A stretch of DNA of 64,000 bases. It comes from Xenopus tropicalis (taxonomy: Eukaryota; Chordata; Amphibia; Anura; Pipidae). The stretch's first letter is position 1. Every line of letters begins with the position of its first letter. Both the position numbers and the translations under genes were made by a program. Below the pieces are notes generated by a model. The model did no database searches. It had not been told where the DNA came from and saw nothing but the letters and a program-made list of their open reading frames with translations. Shown piece by piece: positions 24,843-37,560 of this stretch. The stretch covers positions 26,091,712 through 26,155,711 of the forward strand of contig NC_030679.2 of assembly GCF_000004195.4 (NCBI RefSeq), given 5' to 3'.

Positions 24843-25165
24843 TAATAAAACATGCTTTTCTATATTTCTCGATATGAAAAATGTTTTTTAGGCATTCTAA
24901 GTAATATGTCTTATTTCATAACTAGAACTGTACTAAAAATCCAGATTTCTCGTTTTCCTTGGTAAAGTAAAAGTACTCAGGAAATGCACCTAAACCCAAA
25001 GTGCACAAAATGTTAAAAAAACAACTTTTTTTAAAAACACGTTGATATAAGCTGCAGAGTATATTGGTATCTTAGAAACCATGAACCTTAAATCTAGTTT
25101 GATAATTAACCCCGCAGCATGTAGATTTATGTCACAATCTAGGTGTCAGGATTTTACAAGATTTA

Positions 25166-25604
25166 GGGGCACATTTACTAAAATTAGTTTTTTTCTGGCC
25201 TTGAAACTCGACATGGTATAATTCTGAAGTAACCACGATAATTTCTGTAGTTCTAAAATTTCTCGGCAATTCTTTTATTGTTCATAAGAAAATACTGCAA
25301 TTGTGTTCCAAAAGTCACTACATTTTCGAGCTTTAATGCCTTCCATGTGTGGTTTTGCAAAGCAATGGCACTCGACAGATCAAACCTGGTGAAAAGATTG
25401 TCCCGATGAAAGTGTAACCAAAGCGTTAACAAATTCCGAAATGTTTGTATTCTTTGTGAAAAATACTATTTTTTTTAGTTGGAAATTTACCAAAAACCAT
25501 GAAAAACTCGTGAAGTTTGAACAAACTTTTCGCATACATAACGAAAAGTTCTATAATCAAGAAAAAATACAATTTATCTCAAAATTGTTTAGTAAATGGG
25601 CCCC
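25166..25604. repeat. MITE with TTA duplication (PIF/Harbinger-like)
   Basis: Ends GGGGCACATTTACTAAAATT and AGTAAATGGGCCCC, with TTA directly outside both ends (25163-25165 and 25605-25607). Same end type as 12295-12666. Confidence 0.75.
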
Positions 25605-26260
25605 TTAAAATCTGGTCTGTAAGGTAATCAGCACCAATGCACTTCCTTGTTCTGCCACTAGATGCTTTTGGATAAAAAAAAAATACTACCTCCTCTGTTT
25701 CCACCTTCAATCTTGCCAAGTCCAGGTGCCAGCAATCTTGCTATCAAGGGCTAACTAGCTATCCCCCTCTTGCTCATTTATGGAATCGCTGAGCCAATTC
25801 CCCATGGTCTTGCTTCCAGTTTTCCCGAGCCACATAGCAGCTTAACTAGACACATTCTAAAGACATACAGTAGCTTATATTGCTCAGTCTTGGATTCTCT
25901 GTGGCCCTAATATGTAATAGGTCAAGGCCCTTCAAAAAGATACCCCAAAAAACTGCACCTGACCCTTGGTAGAGATGCTATGGCACGATTATGCTGTGTT
26001 CACTATGACAGCATGATATACCCAAGTGCTAGTGAAGGAAACATAATAAGTGCCTACTGATTGTCCGGCTTACGCTCTCCTGAACCAACATAATTATGTT
26101 TTCAAAAAACATTAACTTTACAAAGTTTATTTAAAAGATGTAACCAAAAAAAATCCCTATTGTGCGTGCCATCTTGGAATCCTCCCTGTGCATGCCCGAT
26201 TTCACTTCTTCAGCAGCCACATCAGGTCAGTGATATCACTCAATCCAAAAAAAAAACCTA
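25605..26260. other. No recognised feature
   Basis: Mixed-composition sequence. Neither a gene nor a repeat was recognised. Confidence 0.3.
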
Positions 26261-26592
26261 TACAGGTATAGGACCCATTATCCAGAATGCTCGGGACCAA
26301 GGGTATTCCGGATAAGGGATCTTTCTGTAATTTGGATCTCAATACCTTAAGTCTACTAAAAAATCAATAAAACATTAATTAAACCCAATAGGATTGTTTT
26401 GCATCCAATAAGGATTAATTATATCTTAGTTGGGATCAATTACAAGGTTCTGTTTTATTTCTACATAGAAAAAGGAAATCAGTTTTAAAATTCTGAATTA
26501 TTTGATTAAAATGGAGTCTATGGGAGATGGGCATTCCGTAATTCGGAGCTTTCTGGATAATGGGTTTCCGGATAAGGGGTCCGATACCTGTA
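26261..26592 (+). repeat. Complete family P MITE, unexpanded
   Basis: A 332-bp element with ends TACAGGTATAGGACCC and GGGTCCGATACCTGTA. It holds one copy of the internal unit (TTAGTTGGGATCAATTACA once). It shows what the family looks like before tandem expansion and defines the inverted repeats (about 80 bp, imperfect). Confidence 0.9.
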
Positions 26593-26939
26593 TACAGTAC
26601 AGTGCATGCAAAATGTAAGTAGTATGTGCCATTGGGTAACCCTAAATAGAAAATTGGCAATTTAAGTAACAAGGGCTGTTATAAAGATTTCCTTGTGCTT
26701 CCTACAGCAACTTCTCTCCACAAAAAATGAGCTCCCCTTAAGCCAAATTCTATATTACAAAATAGCTTATATGGAATTCTTATTTTAGCTTAACCCTCTT
26801 AGCCCCTGAGCCCATACCTATCCATATAGTTACATATTTATCCTTAGAGCACAGCAATTTTTTTTAAAATTATCATAATTCTATATTTTGTTTTCAATAT
26901 AATTTTGGAAATAGCGAACAGTTTAAACGCCACTCCATT

Positions 26940-27130
26940 AAAATAATTTCCTCAGATCCCATTTTTTTTTGTCAAAGAAAAGATCCTTGCTGAGCTACTT
27001 TCTATCAGCTTATGTGTTGAAAATATGGGTGTAAAGGCAATTTGCTTATAATATTTTTTATGGCTCAAGAAAAGCTGTGTCTTTTTCTACGATGCCATTG
27101 AGAGCTTTATGGCCATTCAGAGTATCATAA
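26940..27130. promoter_or_regulatory. Candidate conserved non-coding element (speculative)
   Basis: Complex, non-repetitive sequence including AAAGCTGTGTCTTTTTCTAC and GAGAGCTTTATGGCCATTCA, followed by TTTTATTTATTT-type tracts. No coding potential is seen. It is listed only because its texture differs from the surrounding repeats. Confidence 0.18.
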
Positions 27131-28044
27131 AATACTACGGCAGTTTCATTTTTTATTTATTTTTTTTTTTCAACTTTCAACTTTATACCTCCAAAGGAAA
27201 ACACTGGATGACTCGAGCAAAATGGGAAATCAAATTAAACTGAGTTTTTTTTGGTTTTTTTTTTTTTTGAACACTCATGACAACTGTAATCCGTCTTACC
27301 ATGTAAATTTATGGTAAACGGCTGCAATATCAGCCACAGGTGTTATGTTTAATATATTAGCCACAGCTGGCTGGGAATATCGGCTCTCCCTGGGCTGAGG
27401 AATGACCTCACTATCAGACATTAAAGATAGGGGGAAATGTGCATTATTTGGGAAGAACCGGTGCAACAGAAATACTAGATATTAAAAGTCATTTTCTCAC
27501 AGACTTAGACAATATATAGGTTATGACCATTGGCAGAGGATTCTGGGAGTTGCAGTTCAGAAACAATTGGGTGAAACGTAGACTCCTTCACTGGCATTGT
27601 ATGCATGCGACATTTTATAGTGAGCAAACACTGCACCAATAATTATATACAGGGCTAAACACAGATGCTTTCAAAGTGCATTAACTACTGTAATACACAA
27701 TTAAACAGGTGCTGTGTATGGGGGTAGTGGACATGTACGACTAATAAAACTTTTTGGACTGTAGACAGCATTTGACTAGATATTATTATTATTCTAGTGT
27801 AAGTTGAGCCATGCAACTACAGGGGTACTTGTTTATTCCTGGATAAAAATATCACTCTCCCTGAACTCTAATATTTAGTATTAAACTTTAAATGAAACAC
27901 ACACATGTGCATACACCTCTGTTTAAATTACTAAATGAAATCCGCACTTTTAGTATGTAGCTCTAATCAAGCAACCCTACAGAATTACTTTTAACAGAGA
28001 CGTTTATGTATTTAGTCACAAAGACTAACCCCCATACAGTATGT
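27131..28044. other. No recognised feature
   Basis: AT-rich sequence with T-runs near 27160 and 27250. Confidence 0.3.
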
Positions 28045-28188
28045 AATAAAAGGTGCTAAGTTTGCCCAGGAGCAGTAACCCATAGCAACCAATAAGATGT
28101 TTGCTTTTGAACAGGTGACCAGTAAATGCTACCTGCTGATTGGTCGCTATGGGTTGCTGCTCCTGGGCAAACTTACTGCCTTTTTTTT
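28045..28188. repeat. Palindromic MITE
   Basis: Arms AAGTTTGCCCAGGAGCAGTA and the mirrored GCTGCTCCTGGGCAAACTTA flank CCCATAGCAACCAATAAG and its mirror. Outer ends AAAAGGTGCTAAG and TTACTGCCTTTTT extend the pairing. Same class as 42342-42514. Confidence 0.8.
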
Positions 28189-28274
28189 GCATAACCCAAA
28201 ATGTTTTGCATTTTAATACTGCAGTGATGGGGACCTTTGCTTTCAGTGCACATATCTATACCTTGGGGTGGCTA

Positions 28275-28525
28275 CAGGGTTGGACTGGGCCACCAGGAAA
28301 AAACCCGGTGGGTCCCAGCCGGCAAGACCCTATCCCTGTCGCCACGTCCCCAGCCGCCGGTGTCCCTCCACCGACATTTTGAAAGTTTCACACTAAGGGA
28401 AAAATTTGGGCAGGTGGCAGGGGCCCCTGCGGGGGGGTAGGGTGGCATGGCGGGGGCACCTTGGGGGGTGCGTGGCCTCTGGGGCGGTAACCCCGGTGGG
28501 CCCTGCACCCCCCAGCCTGACCCTA
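28275..28525. mobile_element. hAT-like non-autonomous element, GC-rich
   Basis: Left end CAGGGTTGGACTGGGCC; right end CCCAGCCTGACCCTA. A perfect 8-bp duplication GGTGGCTA lies at 28267-28274 and 28526-28533. The interior is very GC-rich compared with the surroundings, which explains the spurious open frames on both strands. Confidence 0.85.
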
Positions 28526-28646
28526 GGTGGCTAAACAACAACTCAGTAAGAGAATAACCCAACATAGAAGGGCTAACTCCTCAGGACAAGCAGTCTATTT
28601 ACAGCTAAAGGAAAATAATCCACTCCTCAGAGGAGACCAATGTTCA

Positions 28647-28812
28647 TATTGATCCCAACTAAGATATAATTAATCCTTTTTGGAGGCAAAACAATTCTAT
28701 TGGGTTTATTTTATTTTAGCAGACTTAAGGTATGAAGATCAAAATTACATCAAGATCCCTTATTTGGAAAACCCCAAGTCCCGACCATTCTGGATAACAG
28801 GTTGCATACTTT
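28647..28812 (-). repeat. Family P MITE fragment, antisense
   Basis: Contains TGATCCCAACTAAGATATAA, GGCAAAACAATTCTATTGGG and CCATTCTGGATAACAGGT. Half of the element is missing. Confidence 0.75.
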
Positions 28813-30876
28813 ATTGAAATAATTCAATATTATCCTAGAAAAGCTTAGAACTGGAATATGGAACTCAAGCTGTTAGTAAGGCACAGATCACAGCCACCCT
28901 ATAGCCAATGCTTCTCAGAGAATTATGGGAGCTGTAGTTTGGTAAAAGCTGGAGAGCAAAAGGCTGCCAATAGCTGCCATGGGAGATGTATTATCTTTTT
29001 TTTTTTTTTTTACTGAACATTGGTTTTTAGTCAAGAATTTTGATCAACTTGTAAAAAACAAATGTGGTTTCATGGCCGAGTGCCTTACATTTCTTGTAGC
29101 TTCAATAAAGAACAAACTGGCTCAGCTTCTGTCACATGCCCTAAAGCAGTATGTATTTTAAAGTGGCTGAACAGGTGGCTTAATTGCTTAATTAATTCAA
29201 ACATTAAATATGAAAAAAAAACACATAAAAACGTAACGCACGGTGATCCCAGTTCAAACAGTTTGAATGCAGATTTTTTCTTTTATAAAACCCCTTCTTA
29301 GTTTAAGTGTAAAACAGCTTTGTGTGAATATAATGAGCTAAAGCAAGATTTTAATTGTAAAAAAAGAAAAGCAATGATTCAGAATACATTTCTTTTTTTT
29401 GGCAAGTAAACTAGTGGCTGGTTCATTTTATAGACTTACCACTGCTTCAGAAAGAGTCAAGGCAAACATACTTGAGCACTAGGCATATAATAATATTCCA
29501 AAGGTCTACTATGGGAGCGCAGTGATTTGGTGGAATAAATAACGTTTTTCATTTCGCTTTAGGTAAGCTGCTTCATGGGCCCTAACTTCGCCATTACAGC
29601 CAACATAGCTAACAACAAGGAAGCACTACTCAAATGATGTAAGGTAGCTACACCCCAGGGAAGATGGTGCTGGATGAAAAAATAATAAATTACATCATTA
29701 TAAAACAGGTTATGTAAGATACTGCCATTCAAATCCCCCTAGAGCAAAGAGACCCGGCACCTGAAGTCAAATATTGGGTCAAGCTGGAAAAAAAGGACGG
29801 ACTGTTCCTATATATTGTGGCAAAGTAAAATAAAAATACCTATATCTGTTATATTTAGGGTAAGGAAAGATCCGTCCTGGTTACAAATACAATGGCTGTT
29901 TAGTAGTAGCATCAGTTTTCCTAGTTCCAGTAAGCCATTCCAACCACGACAGTGACCAATAAGGGCTGTGATTAGTTATTAGGTAGCCCAATGTAGATTA
30001 GCAGACTATGGGAGGCTCTGTTTGCCAATACATGTGGTTTTTATACAACCAAAACTTGCCTCTAAGCCAGAAATTCAAAAATAACTCCCTGGTTTGGGGG
30101 CACTGAGAGCAACATCCAAAGGGTTGGGGAGCAACAGGTCGCTCCTGAGCCACTGGTTGGGGATCACTTGATCCTTCTAGACTGGACCACTAAAAGCTAA
30201 ACAATGGCTTTGTCAATATTGCAATATCCTTTTAATTTACAATCACTTTACGATCAAGAGTCCTGCCTTAGATGTATCTAGAAAAAAGCTTTCTTTTAGT
30301 TCAAACACTTTTAGTCCTGTTAGTATGGCTGTAACTCCATTTCAAGGAAGTGCAAGTGGGTTCCCTTTGGGGGTCTTAGTCATTTCCTGTGTAACTTGAT
30401 ATAGGGCCTTTGTATGAAAGTGCTCCTAATAGACGTCCCAAATGGTACCTATTTCCTACTACGTGGGCTCTACTGGCAGCCTTTTCCCCTCCAGGCTCTT
30501 CCAGGCTGCTCTGCAACTTTCTGCAGACTGGGGATTAAAGTGCAGCCAGTTAATAAGCAAAAGTCAAAAGCAAACATGCTAAACAAGTGTACCTTTAAGA
30601 GCATTAAAGAAGAGTCATACTAGGAAGCCAGACAGGAGACTTGCTATGGTTGCAGCCCCGCGGGTGTCACCTGAAACACTTGCTATGGAATGCACTTCAT
30701 TGTTGCAGAGACTAATTTCCAATGCTGGATATAGGTCAGTAGTGGGGATTAGACGTTAGGAATGACATCTCTGTGTTAGCTGGGAGCTAAAAAAAAAAAA
30801 AAAAAGCCATACATAACCAAGACATAGCAGGCAACTTATATATGGGCTTGAGCCATATGGATTTTTGTGGAATACA
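28813..30876. other. No recognised gene
   Basis: Unannotated sequence with small poly-A runs. A GGAGAGCAAAAGGCTGCCAA-type remnant near 28950 looks like an old dispersed repeat (recalled pattern, weak). Confidence 0.3.
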
Positions 30877-31157
30877 GTACAAATATGGGACGAGTTATCC
30901 AGAATGCTCGGGTCCTGGGGTTTTCCAGGTACGGATCTCCATACCTTGAAAAATTAAATAAACCCAATAGGATTGTTTTGCCTCCAATAAGGACTAATTA
31001 TATCTTAGTTGGGATCAAGTACACACTACTGTTTTATTATTACAGAGAAATAGGAAATGTGTTTTAAAATTTTGAATTATTTGTTTACAATGGAGTCTAT
31101 GGGAGATGGCCTTGCCATAATTCAAAACTTTTTGGATAAAAGATCCCATAACTGTAA
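30877..31157 (+). repeat. Family P MITE, unexpanded, diverged ends
   Basis: Contains TATGGGACGAGTTATCCAGA, TTAGTTGGGATCAAGTACAC once, GGAGTCTATGGGAGATGGCC and the end GATCCCATAACTGTA. Single internal unit. Confidence 0.8.
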
Positions 31158-32010
31158 TATATTTTCAATTTTAACAAGAAAAAAATACAACAAAAGAGAA
31201 TTGAAAGAGAAGAGTAGAAAAAAAAATGTAGAATAGAAAAGATCAGTGAGCCAGGCAATTCATGGGGTTTGTGCAGAGAATCAGGAGGCCCAGCTGGCCT
31301 TCAGTGTGACTGGGGGATCTCTAGCTCTGTAAACCAGTTTTTGTTTAGGGAGCACATTATTAACTAGTTTCCGCCAATAACTGAGAGATAGCGCAGATGC
31401 AGCTTTTCACTGTAACAGAATAGCCCATAGAACAGTTAATGTAAGTAACAATTTGATGAGAGACCAAGGTCACCTGCTTCACCTACGGCATAGTCTGGGT
31501 TACCTAATGTTGGAAAACAATAGCACTTCATTATTCAATATTCATGCCAGGACAGCATCCTAAAACCACTGAATTATAGGGCATTGCCCAAAAACATATC
31601 TTTTATTTATATGTTTTTTATATAAATATTTTATTAGGGTTTATTTTACCCTAACAAAGGTCTAGGTTTCTGTATGTAACTTGTGGCAAAGTAAAGACTT
31701 TTGGTCACATTTAAAGAACAATATCAAAGTGCTAACACTTTCTTGCTAGATGGATTCTGATAGAATTTCTATTGGAGCTTTATTTCTCAGATCCGTAGCC
31801 GAGGCTGTAACAAGCACATAGCAGGGCTCTGCTGGTAAGACTTAGGAATCCTGAGAGATTATCTCGTGTTTAACTAGGATTGAGAAAATCAGGTTCACTC
31901 TTTAAGAGGAAAAGCAGGTTTGGCTAGGGCTGCATTTCCAGTTTATCACAGAACTATTATTAGTTATCTGTAAAATAAACATGTAAGGGATAATTTTTAT
32001 GAATTCAGGC
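31158..32010. other. No recognised feature
   Basis: AT-rich, with A-rich tract at 31170-31240. Nothing coding was recognised. Confidence 0.3.
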
Positions 32011-33135
32011 ACAAGTGCAAATGGATGCAAATTCAGTTCAGGATTCGGCCAAGATTTGGCCTTTTTCAGCAGAATTTGGGTTTGGCCGAATCAAATCCAA
32101 ATCCTCAAAACCATGTGACTTGTTACACGTTGAACAAATTGAACATGCTGAACATTTTTCTCTTTAATTCTTCCATAGGCTTATTTGAATTAGGGATGCA
32201 ACAAATTCAGGATTCAGTTCGGTATTCGGCCAGGATTCGGCCTTTTTCAGCAGAATTTGGGTTTGGCCGAATCAAATCCAAATCCTTAAAACCATGTGAC
32301 TTGTTACATGTTGAACAAATTGAACATGCTGAATATTTTTCTCTTTAATTCCTCCATAGGCTTATTTGAATTAGGGATGCAACGAATCCAGGATTCGGCT
32401 TTTTTCAGCAGAATTTGGGTTTGGCCGAATCAAATCCAAATCCTTAAAACCATGTGACTTGTTACATGTTGAACAAATTGAACATGCTGAATATTTTTCT
32501 CTTTAATTCCTCCATAGGCTTATTTGAATTAGGGATGCAACGAATCCAGGATTCGGCTTTTTTCAGCAGAATTTGGGTTTGGCCGAATAAAATCCAAATC
32601 CTTAAAACCATGTGACTTGTTACACGTTGAACAAATTGAACATGCTGAACATTTTTCTTTTTAATTCCTCCATAGGCTTATTTGAATTAGGGATTCAACG
32701 AATCCAGGATTCGGCCTTTTTCAGCAGAATTTGGGTTTGGCCGAATCAAATCCAAATCCTTAAAACCATGTGACTTGTTACACGTTGAACAAATTGAACA
32801 TGCTGAACATTTTTCTCTTTAATTCCTCCATAGGCTTATTTGAATTAGGGATGTAACGAATCTACGGTCCTGGCCAAACCGAATCCTAAGTAGCATGTGC
32901 TAATTAGGATTTGGAAGGGTTAAATGTCACCAAGTAAACACATGCTGAGTGCACGGCCGAATCCCTTACAATGGATTCGGGGGTTCCACCAAACCCAAAA
33001 AACTGGGTTTGGTGCATCCCTAATTTGAATATACTAATTAGCATTTGGATTCAGTTCGGTATTTGGCCAAATCTTTTGCAAAGGATTGTGGGTTCAGCTT
33101 AATCCCAAAATAGTGGATTTGTTGCATCCCTAATG
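32010..33135 (+). repeat. Tandem array of a hAT-like MITE segment (158-181 bp units)
   Basis: AGGCTTATTTGAATTAGGGA starts units at 32177, 32358, 32516, 32674 and 32832, giving spacings of 181, 158, 158 and 158 bp; a partial unit precedes them. Each unit contains GAATCCAGGATTCGG, TTTTTCAGCAGAATTTGGGT and AAACCATGTGACTTGTTACA. The 181-bp unit retains about 23 bp (GTTCGGTATTCGGCCAGGAT) that the later units lack. The array ends in single-copy family sequence with GGTGCATCCCTAA near 33013 and a further end near 33132. Family relative of 12738-13010. Confidence 0.88.
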
Positions 33136-34370
33136 CAGCAGTTGAGTGGTGTACTTGCATCACAAACACATTGCTTGTACTCCCATGTAGCTGCGCTAAG
33201 ATTATTGCCTGGGCTGCCTAGTCTGTGCCATACACACAATGTACAAAACTAATGTTAGAATAAAAAACAAAGAAAGTGCTTCAGTTTCACAAATACATTA
33301 GGCACAACCCACAAAATACACCATGAAAATCACACATCATCAGGCAGAACCAAGTGTTTCTCCCTCTTTTCGGCTACCAGGCCTTAAAACACTTGCAGGG
33401 CCCTTCTGGATAATAATGTGTTATTTTTACAGGCTGGAAGGCAGAGTTGATCTGTCTTATCAATCATGTCTTTCTTGGGGGACTGGAGTTCATTCAAACA
33501 CTACTGTTGACACAGTACAGTTTTGCATCTAAATCCCAATCTGGCTGCCAGTCACTGGGGCTGCTACTAAAATAGCTGGATACATTTCCCCAGTGAAGTT
33601 ACCCATAGAAATCGCTTAGATCTGCTTAATTATTGCTAGCAGTAACTGCACCAATGAAATCTGGCCCCGTTGTTTTAGAAACAAGGTCAAGCTTTGCCAG
33701 ATAAATATCAGAAAACCAAAACTGGAAGACAAATTACGAAAAATAATATTAGAGACTCATTAGAGAGTCCACTGGTTACTATAGGGCGGTTCATTAATCC
33801 TAACTTTAAAATATTTCAAAGCCTGTAAAAAGCCAAAATACCAAAGCCAAAAATAATAAATCATGTTTTAATGTTTTGGTTTATAAGATACTAAAAATGT
33901 TTCCAGAGGAACTTTTAATATGGCACTAAACTGAAAAACAACAAATGCTCTACAACAGTGTTTCCCAAACTGTGGAGCTGCCCCTCTAGGGGGGTTCTAA
34001 GCCCTGGCTGGGGGGGGGGGGCAGCCTAAATGCCATTTATGGTAGAATACCGGTTTGCTCTCCAACATACTCCTGAAGCCCATCTTGAAGGTTAATAACA
34101 GATTTAATATGGATTTATATTCAGAGTTGCAGATACTCTTGGAATTACTGAGCTGAATAAGTCTAAAGGCCCAGCTCTGCAGATTACACACTATTTGAAG
34201 AAGTGCTTTGCCGTTGTGGAGTAGAAACTATTGGCATAATCTTAAACGATATCTAACAGTATTATTTCATGGCCAGGGGAATTTCCATCCCCAAGGTAGT
34301 GGATGATTCCATACTGATGCTCAGAAGAGCTAGAAAGAGGTATTAATTCAAATGTTATCAGGTTAAGCAT
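33136..34370. other. No recognised gene; weak hAT-end relic
   Basis: Mostly unannotated. Near 33955, CAGTGTTTCCCAAACTGTG resembles a hAT terminus, and a 13-base G-run lies at about 34009-34021. No partner end or duplication was found. Confidence 0.3.
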
Positions 34371-34375
34371 AAGCT

Positions 34376-34500
34376 TAAAGTGGTTGTTCACCGAGTTGAC
34401 TTTTATTATGATGTAGAGAGTTTATATTCTGAGACAATTTGCAGTTGGTCTTCATTTTTTATTACTTAGTAATAAAAAACAATAGTTTTTTTGGCTGTGT
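34376..34500 (+). repeat. Fragment of TTAAAG-type Xenopus MITE
   Basis: Begins with CTTAAAGTGGTTGTTCACC and includes ATTCTGAGACAATTTGCAGT and TGGTCTTCATTTTTTATTA. The same blocks recur at 42975, 45032 and 58090. Confidence 0.65.
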
Positions 34501-34929
34501 CTTTAAATCTGCTGACAAGCACTGCCGGACCCAATAGATAAAAGGCATTCAGCTTTCTTCCTCCACCCAGGAGAGGAGAGTCAAGGAGTAGTCTACTACA
34601 GGCTTACTTGCTTAGGGACACAGAAGTGCCAGGGACTAGGTCAGTCTTTACCCTGTCCATACTTTACAAGAGAGGCATAAACCGATAGACTTACCTCCTG
34701 TCACTCTGTTGGTTGTCTTTACCCTGCCTAAACTCTATATGAGAGGGATAAACCAGTGAACACCATACTTCAACTGTTTAATCTGCTTTATCAACCAATC
34801 CTGTCATAGCTCCTCAAGAGTGAGTATTGATTTGCTCTGTATTACCATCATTTGTCTTGGACAAATAAACAGTTATCTTTGTTTGCAAGAGCTCCTGGCA
34901 TCCATAAAGTTTATGCGGAAAGTGCAATA

Positions 34930-35110
34930 AGTAGATTGTAAGCTCTACGGGGCAGGGACCCCCTTCCTACTATGTCTCATACCACATAGCACTTATAATA
35001 AATAAATACAATAAATATATTTATATCACTTGTCCTCCCTGTGTGTAATTTTGAATTCTGTAAGATTGTACAGCGCTGCGTACCCTTGTGGCTTTATAAC
35101 TAAAGTTATC
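34930..35110 (+). repeat. L2-like LINE 3' tail
   Basis: Contains AGATTGTAAGCTCTACGGGG and TGTACAGCGCTGCGTACCCT. The antisense fragment at 37982-38200 is a near copy. Confidence 0.7.
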
Positions 35111-35459
35111 CATACATACATAAGTAAATATACTTATTGCTTATTGTTTCAAGGAAACTAGATTATAAGCTCCACTGGGGTCGGTAGGGACGAATGTGAT
35201 GATAGTGGACATTTTTTGTATAGTTCTGCATAAATGTGTTGGCATTAAATGAAAGAAAGATAAAAATTAATACTGAACACTGACCCCCATTTCTGCTAGG
35301 ATTTCCTTTTATATGAAGGGGCACAGAACTCCAAGAAATACATGTATTAATCCAGGCATAAGACCTCTGTTAAAGGAATAGTCTAGGGTGCTGAGCCAGA
35401 AATACAATTGATAACAGACTTAATGTTCCCTGAGCTTTTGCTTCCCTATTAAAATAAAT

Positions 35460-35860
35460 GGTTTAGACCACTAAAAGCTACAGGTCCTCTTAGAGTTTGC
35501 AATTGGGTCTTCCCTGATCCAAAGGTTTTCCGGACACGTTCGTATTTCAACCTTTATTGCATAGGGTTTCCAGTTCCAACATCTGCGGATACAATGTGCG
35601 TCCGACAGGCTGGCAGAGATTTGCAAAATGCCACAATTTTCCATGGCTGTTACCAGCAGGAAGCCCGGAATGAATGGTTAATAGCATTAATCAAATCATC
35701 ATCATCTGTAAAAATAAATGTGGAACACCTTCCATATTCCGCAATGTTATTTATTTTACAAATCGCACCTAATATTGCTTCAAAACACAGATGTGCTATA
35801 TGACTTGCTTTAAATCTCATTCGCCAATCGTCTACTTGGATGGGAGAATAAAGATTGGTT
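35460..35860. promoter_or_regulatory. Candidate conserved non-coding element (speculative)
   Basis: Complex sequence without repeat signatures, including GGTTAATAGCATTAATCAAA near 35680 and CAATTTTCCATGGCTGTTAC. It was picked by texture only. Confidence 0.2.
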
Positions 35861-36363
35861 ACGTGAAGTATTGTCCAAGGTTTGTTTTAATAGTGTAGAC
35901 ATGTAATAGCTATGGTAAAACCTCAAATAGGTTATGGAATTTTTGAGAAATTCCACACCATTAATATAAGGACCAATTACCAATTATAATGCATGCCAGA
36001 GAGGGCCCACTGCTGTGTGCTGCTGCAGAACACGCTGCTGTGCCGCTTACCCTATTCAGAATACATTTATTGAATAAAAGGTGGTTTGTTCTCTGCTGTA
36101 AAACACCGTCGCTTTTTGGCTCCCCCCCGCCCCGTTTACTCTTGCTAACGGAGCTGGAAAGCTGGAGATCAAGATCCCCCATTAAGCTACACAAACTAAG
36201 GTCTAGAGCCCTGTCAAGCAGTACAAAAAGAAACCAAGGATTAGTTAAAGTAACTACAGAGCAAGCTTTTTCATGCAATATAACTAAGCAATTACCTGTG
36301 TTCTTAAAATGCACCCTAAAACCCCAGAAAAAAAAAATTGGACACTTGAAGCCAACAATTATA

Positions 36364-36470
36364 GTACAAGTATGGGACCTGTTATCTAGAATGTTTGGAC
36401 CTGGTGATTTCCAGATAAGGGATCTTTCTGTAATTTGGATCTTCATACCTTAAATCTACTTTAAAATAAT
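36364..36470 (+). repeat. Family P MITE, 5' end only
   Basis: TACAAGTATGGGACCTGTTA, then TTTCCAGATAAGGGATCTTT and TTTGGATCTTCATACCTTAA. It stops before the internal unit. Confidence 0.75.
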
Positions 36471-37040
36471 TTATTTTGCTATATAAACTAAACCCTAAAA
36501 ATGAATACGGCTAGAAATGCCATATTTTATATAATAAACTTTCTGTACTGGTATAAAGTTTTAGCATCTGTATAGTAGTAATGATATAGGTCTTTATGCT
36601 TGTCACAGGAGCTCTCCATCTTGGATTCTGTTAGAGGTGTCAGTGACACTGCACATGCTCAGTGTGCTCTGGGCAGCTGATGCTACAGAGCTTATTATTC
36701 AATCCTGATACAATTGCCCTGGTTTCAAGATCTGTCATGTAATGTTAATCTGAATGAATTACTAATCAGCTTTATACTGTGACATTTATATTCTATATAT
36801 ACAGTATATTGTGAGCGGGTCCCTAAGCTCAGGTAAGCGACAGCAGCACAGAGCAAGGGCAGTGAATTGGCAGCAAATGAAATGGGGGGCTACTGGGGCA
36901 CAGATCTTCCCTGCTAAAGGGGTTGCCTGGGGCTGGTACAGAAGCCCCAAAACATAATGTACAACATTTCTGCCCTATTCATTAGTTAGCCTTTAGTTCT
37001 CCTATAAGTGTCTATGTAAATAAGTGCAACCACCTTGGAC
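36471..37040. other. No recognised feature
   Basis: Unannotated sequence. A GACACTGCACATGCTCAGTG motif near 36645 recalls dispersed frog repeats but could not be assigned. Confidence 0.25.
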
Positions 37041-37560
37041 ATAAGTTCAATTTTTTTTATTTCTGTCGAGCACTCCTTGTACATCAGGGTACTGGGCAGG
37101 TACCAGAGCCCAGGCCCAGACTGGCAATGTGTGGATTCTGGTGAAGATGCCATATACAGTCACTCACTATGTATAGCTATAAAAGACTCGATGAAAATCA
37201 TTTGAAATGGTAGCGTAACGCAGTCCCCAGATCCCTGCAGCTGTCTGCTGCTTCAGCTCCGCGGGAACTTTTTATATATTAACCCGAGTAATTGTGCCGA
37301 CAGGAAAAGTATTGTCATGACTCCCTTTTATTGTTATTTTGCAAGATTCCGAATATGATGGAAAGCAAACAAGGCGCACTCCAAGTGTCTCTCATCGCAC
37401 TGCGCTCACACAAGCCTGGGAGGAATTACATTTTTCCTTGCCCTGACATTTTTTTTTTTTTTTTTTACAAAGGCTGGAAAATATTAATCCTAAAGTTAAT
37501 TCCTTCCATTCCACTGAGACTGCTGGCAACAACATTTAACTTTTACAGGAAAATATATTT
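37040..37560. promoter_or_regulatory. Candidate conserved non-coding element (speculative)
   Basis: From about 37200, non-repetitive sequence with many CpG-containing words (TAGCGTAACGCAGTCC, GCACTCCAAGTGTCTCTC, CATCGCACTGCGCTC), unusual against an AT-rich, CpG-poor background. The beginning (37080-37150) overlaps a hAT-like relic with AGGCCCAGACTGGCAATGTG. Confidence 0.22.

Noticed and set aside
35961..36453. Overlapping open frames of 161 and 154 codons on opposite strands
   Set aside because: No family resemblance; the plus frame runs into a family P MITE at 36364, so both look like chance.
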